DNA from: Anaeromyxobacter soli | GTDB lineage: Bacteria; Myxococcota; Myxococcia; Myxococcales; Anaeromyxobacteraceae | NCBI RefSeq assembly: GCF_022808855.1 | Contig: NZ_JAKZLF010000002.1 | Location: 1-64,000 of the forward strand | Length of the DNA: 64,000 bases | Direction: 5' to 3' | In this document: piece by piece, positions 60,174 to 64,000 of the stretch | Layout: every line of letters begins with the position of its first letter | Numbering within the stretch: the first letter of the stretch is position 1 | The notes under the pieces: model-generated | What the model was told of the DNA's origin: nothing | Seen by the model: the letters and a program-made list of their open reading frames with translations, nothing else | The model's database searches: none | Position numbers and translations under genes: made by a program

Positions 60174-61193
60174 TCACCTCTTCGCGGCGAGAAGCGCGTT
60201 CACCTTCTCCATCACCGCGAAGGCGTCCGCCACGTACAGCACGTCCGCCTTGCCCCTCGCCCACCCGCAGCCCGCGTCGAGGTTCACCGCGCGCCGCTCG
60301 CGGATGAAGCGCCAGCCGACGACGTGCGGCTCCTCACCGTGGCAGCAGGTCGCGAGCCCCTTGGGATGGCGAGGGGTGGAGCCGGTCTGGCCGACCTGGT
60401 TCAGGTGTGTCATGAACTCGAACACCTTCTGCCCCTCCCCCGCCTGATCCACGAGCGACTTGGACGAACCGAGCGAGGCGCCGGCGCTTCGCAGGAGGCC
60501 GAGGATGAGCTGCTCGGCGCGCTCCGGCTCGGGCTTCCCGGACGCCTGCTTCTTCGTCCAGCCCGCCCCGGCGACGAAGAGGAGCTTCGCGTCGGGGCGG
60601 ATCGTCTGCTCGCCCGACGAGGGCGCCCGCAGCCCCAGGACCTTCGTCCGCGTCAGGCCGTCGGCGGAGAGCGCGAGCCGCTCGACCACGGGGGAGGCGC
60701 CGCCTTCGACCGTCGCCGCGGGGTACGCGCCCGGATCGACGAGCAGCACCCAGGGGCGCTCCTCGCGCCGGAGCTTCGCCTCGATGCGCTGCTTGTAGAA
60801 CCAGCGGGTGATGGCGACGCCGCCGTCGGACGCGACCTGCGTCACGTGGGTGTCCACGCGCCCGCCGAGCCGCTGCGCGACCCCGGCCGCCACGCGCGCC
60901 ATTCGGCTCGTCGCGGGCGCGACGACGACGGTCGCGCCGGAGGCCTTGGCGAGCGCCGTGGCGGCCGCCGCGTCGGTGCCGTAACGCGGGTCGTCGAAGG
61001 CGGGGCCCTCGACGGCGAGCACCTTCGTGGCGCCTGCGCCCGCGAGCGCCGCGGCCGCCCGCTCGACGGAGGCGCCGAACAGGCCGACGGCGAGCGGCCC
61101 GCCGACAGCGCGCGCCGCGGAGAGCGCCTCGAGCGCGGCGCGCGGGAGGCCGCCATCGGCCTCGGTGTGGGTGAGGAGGAGGACGGTGTCCAT
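60174..61193 (-). CDS. etfA: Divergent electron-transfer flavoprotein alpha subunit
   Basis: A 339-residue EtfA-like protein. The N-terminal part (residues 1-200) has the ETF alpha/beta fold: VLLLTHTEADGGLPRAALEA, VLAVEGPAFDDPRYGTDAAA, VVVAPATSRMARVAAGVAQR and DTHVTQVASDGGVAITRWFY. The C-terminal FAD domain keeps only part of the family pattern: QVGQTGSTPRHP is there, but where canonical EtfA has PELYIAVGISGAIQH this one has LATCCHGEEPHVVGWRFIRE, including an adjacent Cys pair. The C-terminal VADVLYVADAFAVMEK region is ETF-like. It should bind FAD and pass electrons between a flavoprotein and the quinone reductase next door. GAGGGAG precedes the ATG. It is third in the operon. Confidence 0.82.
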   Translation of the reverse strand: MDTVLLLTHTEADGGLPRAALEALSAARAVGGPLAVGLFGASVERAAAALAGAGATKVLAVEGPAFDDPRYGTDAAAATALAKASGATVVVAPATSRMARVAAGVAQRLGGRVDTHVTQVASDGGVAITRWFYKQRIEAKLRREERPWVLLVDPGAYPAATVEGGASPVVERLALSADGLTRTKVLGLRAPSSGEQTIRPDAKLLFVAGAGWTKKQASGKPEPERAEQLILGLLRSAGASLGSSKSLVDQAGEGQKVFEFMTHLNQVGQTGSTPRHPKGLATCCHGEEPHVVGWRFIRERRAVNLDAGCGWARGKADVLYVADAFAVMEKVNALLAAKR

Positions 61194-61210
61194 GGTCGGG
61201 CTCCCTCGCG

Positions 61211-62023
61211 CTAGTCCTGGGCGATCCACTCGACGAGCTCGCGCGCGACGTCGTCGGGGCTCATGTCCTTCACGATGCGGGTCTCGCGCTGCGTCCTCGG
61301 CACGGCGACCGAGAGGTACTCGACGCGACCGGTGCCGACCGGCGCGGGCGCGGCCTTCTGCAGGGCCGGCATGATCGCGCGCATGTTGGCCATGCCGACC
61401 TGCGGGTTGTTCTTGGGCTCGCCGAGGCTGCCGGTCGCCCAGCCGAGCACCGCGGGGGCGCCGGCGCAGGAGGACACCTGGTGCCTCCCGCCCTCCACGC
61501 GCTCGAGCACCTCGAACGCGCCGTCCGGACCTGGCGTGAGCTGGTCGACGCCCTGGAACTGATCGGGGATCTCGAGCCGCTCGCCGACGAGCTGGAGGGT
61601 GACGCCCGCACCGCGCGAGGCCGACTCCCAGCCGCCGAACAGGAGCAGCCGGGAGCGATCGAGGCCGGGGAGCGCCTTCACGGCGTCGGCGAGCCTCGCC
61701 GCGACCTCGTGGGGATCGGTGAAGCCGCCGGCGGGGCCGTCGAGCGCGACGAGCTCGAAGGGGACCCGCTGGCCGACCGCCATCATGACCTGCTGGAGCT
61801 TCGCCTTCGGGCCGAGCGAGAGGAGCGTCACCTTCGAGCCCGGCGTTCGCGCCGCGAGGTTCGCCGCCTCGTACAGCGCGTGGGCGGCCCACGGGTCGAG
61901 CACGTGCGGCAGCATGAGCTCGTTCTTGAGGCCCGGCCCCTGCGGCGTCTGGGCGGGCTCGAGGGTCTGGAGCGGGTCCGGGACGACGCTCCCGAGGACG
62001 ACGATCTGGTATCCGGTGCTCAT
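61211..62023 (-). CDS. etfB: Electron-transfer flavoprotein beta subunit
   Basis: A 270-residue EtfB-like protein. It starts YQIVVLGSVVPDPLQTLEPA, unlike the KR/VPDT opening of common EtfB, and then follows the fold with LPHVLDPWAAHALYEAANLA, VTLLSLGPKAKLQQVMMAVG and LLLFGGWESASRGAGVTLQL. The C-terminal KNNPQVGMANMRAIMPALQK segment fits the arm that contacts EtfA. GAGGAG precedes the ATG. Its stop is 17 bases before etfA, and it follows the quinone oxidoreductase gene by 52 bases. With etfA it should form the FAD-containing heterodimer. Confidence 0.85.
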   Translation of the reverse strand: MSTGYQIVVLGSVVPDPLQTLEPAQTPQGPGLKNELMLPHVLDPWAAHALYEAANLAARTPGSKVTLLSLGPKAKLQQVMMAVGQRVPFELVALDGPAGGFTDPHEVAARLADAVKALPGLDRSRLLLFGGWESASRGAGVTLQLVGERLEIPDQFQGVDQLTPGPDGAFEVLERVEGGRHQVSSCAGAPAVLGWATGSLGEPKNNPQVGMANMRAIMPALQKAAPAPVGTGRVEYLSVAVPRTQRETRIVKDMSPDDVARELVEWIAQD

Positions 62024-62075
62024 GGGCTCCTCGTCGTGCGCGCCCGCCGGCGAGCGGCGGGGGCGGGGTTTGCGA

Positions 62076-63896
62076 TCAGTTCTCCGCGGAGTGAAGCCCG
62101 CCCGTCCCGGCGCGGAGCTCGAGGTTCACCTCGTCGGTCCCCTCGAGGCGTCCGGTGCAGCTCCACAGGCACGCGCCGCAGTGGACGCACTTCTCGCGAT
62201 CGAAGCTCGGCACGCCGTCGGCGCCCGGCCGGAGCGCCTCGGCCGAGCAGATCTCGACGCAGACGCGCTTGCCGCAGGCGCGGCAGCGCTCGGCGGAGCG
62301 GAACCCGACGTGATCCGCGTAGCCGGGGGGCGCCTGGACCTTGCCGCCCATGAGGAGCGCGTCCTGCTGCGACACGAGGAGCTTCCCGTCGAGCGGCACG
62401 GCCGGCCAGCCGGCGCGATCCATGAGCGCGTCGTGCAGCGGGACGCCCCTCGCCTCGCACTCCGCCCGCAGCCGCGCGAGCTCCTCGGCCGGGATCCGGC
62501 CCGCGTAGAAGTCCTCCAGCGTGCCGACCGCGTCGGCCGGGTGCGGCGGCTCGTGGCCGAGCGACACCCTGCCGCGCGTGAGGCCCGCGAGCGCCATCCC
62601 GACGAGGCCGGGCACGAACCCGCGCTGGAAGCCGTCGCGCGCCTTCTCGGCGATCCTCGCCTCCGCCTCGATCCAGCTCGCGCGGCGACGGGCGACGTAG
62701 GCCTCCTCCAGGCCCTCCTTCGTGAGCGGCCTCCCCGCCTCTAGGAGCGCGATGACGCCCTCCGCGAGCTGGACGCCCGTCGTGAAGGCCTCGTCCACGC
62801 CCGAGGACGTGAGGACGTTCGTCGAGCCGGAGCCCTCGCCGATCCGCGCGAACCCGTCGCCCGCGAGGAACGGCTCGCCGCGCCGCCCGGACTCGAGGAG
62901 CGACTTCGCCCCCCAGGACCGGAGGCGCGCGCCCTCGAGGTGCCGCCAGATCGCGGGGTGCTGGACGTAGTGCTGTAGGTAGCGATAGGTCGTGCGCGCC
63001 GGCGACGCGAAGCCGCTCGGGACGAAGATGCCGACCGACGCGACGTGATCCGGGTGGACGTACAGGAACCCGAAGATCTCCGGCTCCGGGAACCCGAGCG
63101 TGTGGAGCACCGTGCCCGGCTCGAGGCGCGTTTCCTCCGGGAGGTCGACCACGAACTTCATGCCGACCGCCCACTCGCGCCGCGCGTTCCCGGGGGGCAT
63201 GCCGAGCTCGGCGTCGAGCTGGCGCCCGACCGCGCCGACCGGCCCGTCGCCGACGACGGTCAGCGCGGCCCGGACGTCCATGCCCGGCATGAACGCGGCG
63301 TCCGGGAGCCCCTGGCGATCGACGCCCTGGTCGACGAGGCGGACGCCCCGGACCTTGCCGTCCTCGACGAGCGCCCGCGCGACGGGTGTCCCCGGCCAGA
63401 GCTGGACCGCGCCGGACGCGAGCACCTGGGCGCTCATCCACTGCATGAGCTGGCCCATCGAGAAGACGAAACCGTCCTGCTTGTGCAGGAACTCGGGCGT
63501 GAAGGGGAGCTCGAGCGCCTCGTCGGCGAAGGGCAGCACGCCGCGCAGCGCGCGGATGGTCCGATCCGCCGCGCGCAGCGAGGCCGACCGGCGGCTCGCG
63601 CCGAGGGGATCGAGCAGGTAGAGGACGCGCTCGTCCTTCACCCTCGCCGCCATGGGGATCTGCGCGCCGTCGAGGTCCGGGAACGCGGCGCGCAGGCCGC
63701 GGGCGCGCGTCACGACGCCCGACACGCCGAAGCCGAGGTCGTCGGCGCGCTCGTAGCAGACCACCTGCAGCGGCAGGCCCGGCGCCGCGGCGCTCTCGAG
63801 TGGCGGGAGGTCGGACGCGGAGAGGCGGCGCGACAGGGTGGTGAGGAAGCCGGCCGTGGCCGGCCCGAAGCCGACGCAGGCGATGTCCACGGACAT
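62076..63896 (-). CDS. ETF-quinone oxidoreductase-like flavoprotein with two 4Fe-4S cysteine sets
   Basis: A 606-residue flavoprotein of the FixC/ETF-QO family. The FAD motif is at the N terminus (IACVGFGPATAGFLTTLSRR). The middle has FSMGQLMQWMSAQVLASGA, LTVVGDGPVGAVGRQLDAEL and, near residue 355, a second FAD-contact segment (IGEGSGSTNVLTSSGVDEAF). At the C terminus are two cysteine sets, CRACGKRVCVEIC and CVHCGACLWSC, where human ETF-QO has one cluster; the ending GGLHSAEN is like its partner. It probably passes ETF electrons to menaquinone at the membrane surface. The ATG at 63894-63896 has GGAG upstream and starts just before the FAD motif; an in-frame TTG 14 codons earlier is less likely. 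Confidence 0.85.
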   Translation of the reverse strand: MSVDIACVGFGPATAGFLTTLSRRLSASDLPPLESAAAPGLPLQVVCYERADDLGFGVSGVVTRARGLRAAFPDLDGAQIPMAARVKDERVLYLLDPLGASRRSASLRAADRTIRALRGVLPFADEALELPFTPEFLHKQDGFVFSMGQLMQWMSAQVLASGAVQLWPGTPVARALVEDGKVRGVRLVDQGVDRQGLPDAAFMPGMDVRAALTVVGDGPVGAVGRQLDAELGMPPGNARREWAVGMKFVVDLPEETRLEPGTVLHTLGFPEPEIFGFLYVHPDHVASVGIFVPSGFASPARTTYRYLQHYVQHPAIWRHLEGARLRSWGAKSLLESGRRGEPFLAGDGFARIGEGSGSTNVLTSSGVDEAFTTGVQLAEGVIALLEAGRPLTKEGLEEAYVARRRASWIEAEARIAEKARDGFQRGFVPGLVGMALAGLTRGRVSLGHEPPHPADAVGTLEDFYAGRIPAEELARLRAECEARGVPLHDALMDRAGWPAVPLDGKLLVSQQDALLMGGKVQAPPGYADHVGFRSAERCRACGKRVCVEICSAEALRPGADGVPSFDREKCVHCGACLWSCTGRLEGTDEVNLELRAGTGGLHSAEN

Positions 63897-63970
63897 CGTC
63901 TGGCGCTCCGGCTGTTCCTGGGTCCCGAGGGGCTGCAATGGCGTCTCCCTGGCGACGAAGGCCGCCGCGG

Positions 63971-64000
63971 CTACTGCGGGTAGTCGAGCGCCTCGGGGAT
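63971..64000 (-). CDS. C-terminal end of an upstream gene of the ETF operon (truncated)
   Basis: The last 30 bases, read on the minus strand, encode IPEALDYPQ and a TAG stop at 63971-63973. The frame runs off the window. The 74-base gap to the flavoprotein gene and the same strand suggest it belongs to the ETF operon. Nine residues do not allow identification. Confidence 0.4.
   Translation of the reverse strand: MPEALDYPQ

Noticed and set aside
1-64000. A mobile element, defence island, phage or biosynthetic cluster
   Set aside because: No integrase, transposase, restriction, toxin-antitoxin, Cas, phage or NRPS/PKS gene was found and no compositional break suggests an island.

Overview
The window is extremely GC-rich, has no rRNA, tRNA, CRISPR array, insertion sequence or prophage that I can recognise, and is densely packed with ordinary chromosomal genes. 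GTG and TTG starts are common, many long antisense frames are open only because of base composition, and the gene content (multiheme cytochrome plus NrfD module, FNR-type boxes, GlgE glycogen pathway, GMC oxidoreductase with a cysteine cluster, Kdp system) fits a facultatively anaerobic Myxococcota/Deltaproteobacterium. Anaeromyxobacter is my best guess; that is inference, not a database match.

Layout. 1-6.5 kb: membrane proteins (DUF2721, TIGR02206/YwaF-like, HlyIII, DedA), a YbaK-type deacylase, a zinc alcohol dehydrogenase and a DksA-type zinc-finger protein. 6.5-10.6 kb: a large beta-propeller lipoprotein and a histidine kinase translationally coupled to a receiver-only regulator. 10.8-18.6 kb: an alpha-glucan cluster with glgE followed by an in-frame maltokinase-GlgB fusion, and a divergent malQ. 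18.7-26.9 kb: GMC oxidoreductase, a divergent LysR/MFS pair, a small heat-shock protein, a family 39 glycosyltransferase-like protein and a DUF3943 outer-membrane-type protein. 27.2-31.8 kb: a secreted subtilisin-like protease and a DUF2339 membrane protein separated by a G-rich repeat.

31.8-35 kb: a respiratory module read leftward (small repeat protein, tetraheme cytochrome, four-cluster ferredoxin with a twin-arginine signal, NrfD quinol subunit), facing a 38-residue membrane peptide preceded by a perfect FNR-type box. 35.1-38.7 kb: a small membrane protein, a TPR-like lipoprotein and an RND exporter. 38.7-40.5 kb: a chorismate mutase-DAHP synthase fusion preceded by a short upstream frame rich in Phe/Tyr/Trp and followed by a long hairpin. 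41.6-45.3 kb: ackA-pta with a second FNR-type box upstream. 45.5-46.7 kb: a receiver-only regulator and an HdeD-like protein.

46.8-57.3 kb is a potassium island: a KimA-like APC transporter divergent from an operon of a small membrane protein, kdpF, kdpA, kdpB, kdpC, kdpD and kdpE; the shared intergenic region carries helically phased TCAAG/TTGAC half-sites. 57.3-60 kb: a lipoprotein, then an RGG-rich protein and a RIO-type kinase with a long Pro/Gln repeat tail in one operon. 60.2-64 kb: an electron-transfer flavoprotein set (ETF-quinone oxidoreductase-like, EtfB, EtfA) that is sequence-divergent and ends with the tail of another gene at the window edge. The main leads are the aromatic-rich upstream frame, the maltokinase-GlgB fusion, the respiratory module with its repeat-built small protein, the FNR boxes, the phased Kdp operator candidate and the divergent ETF set.
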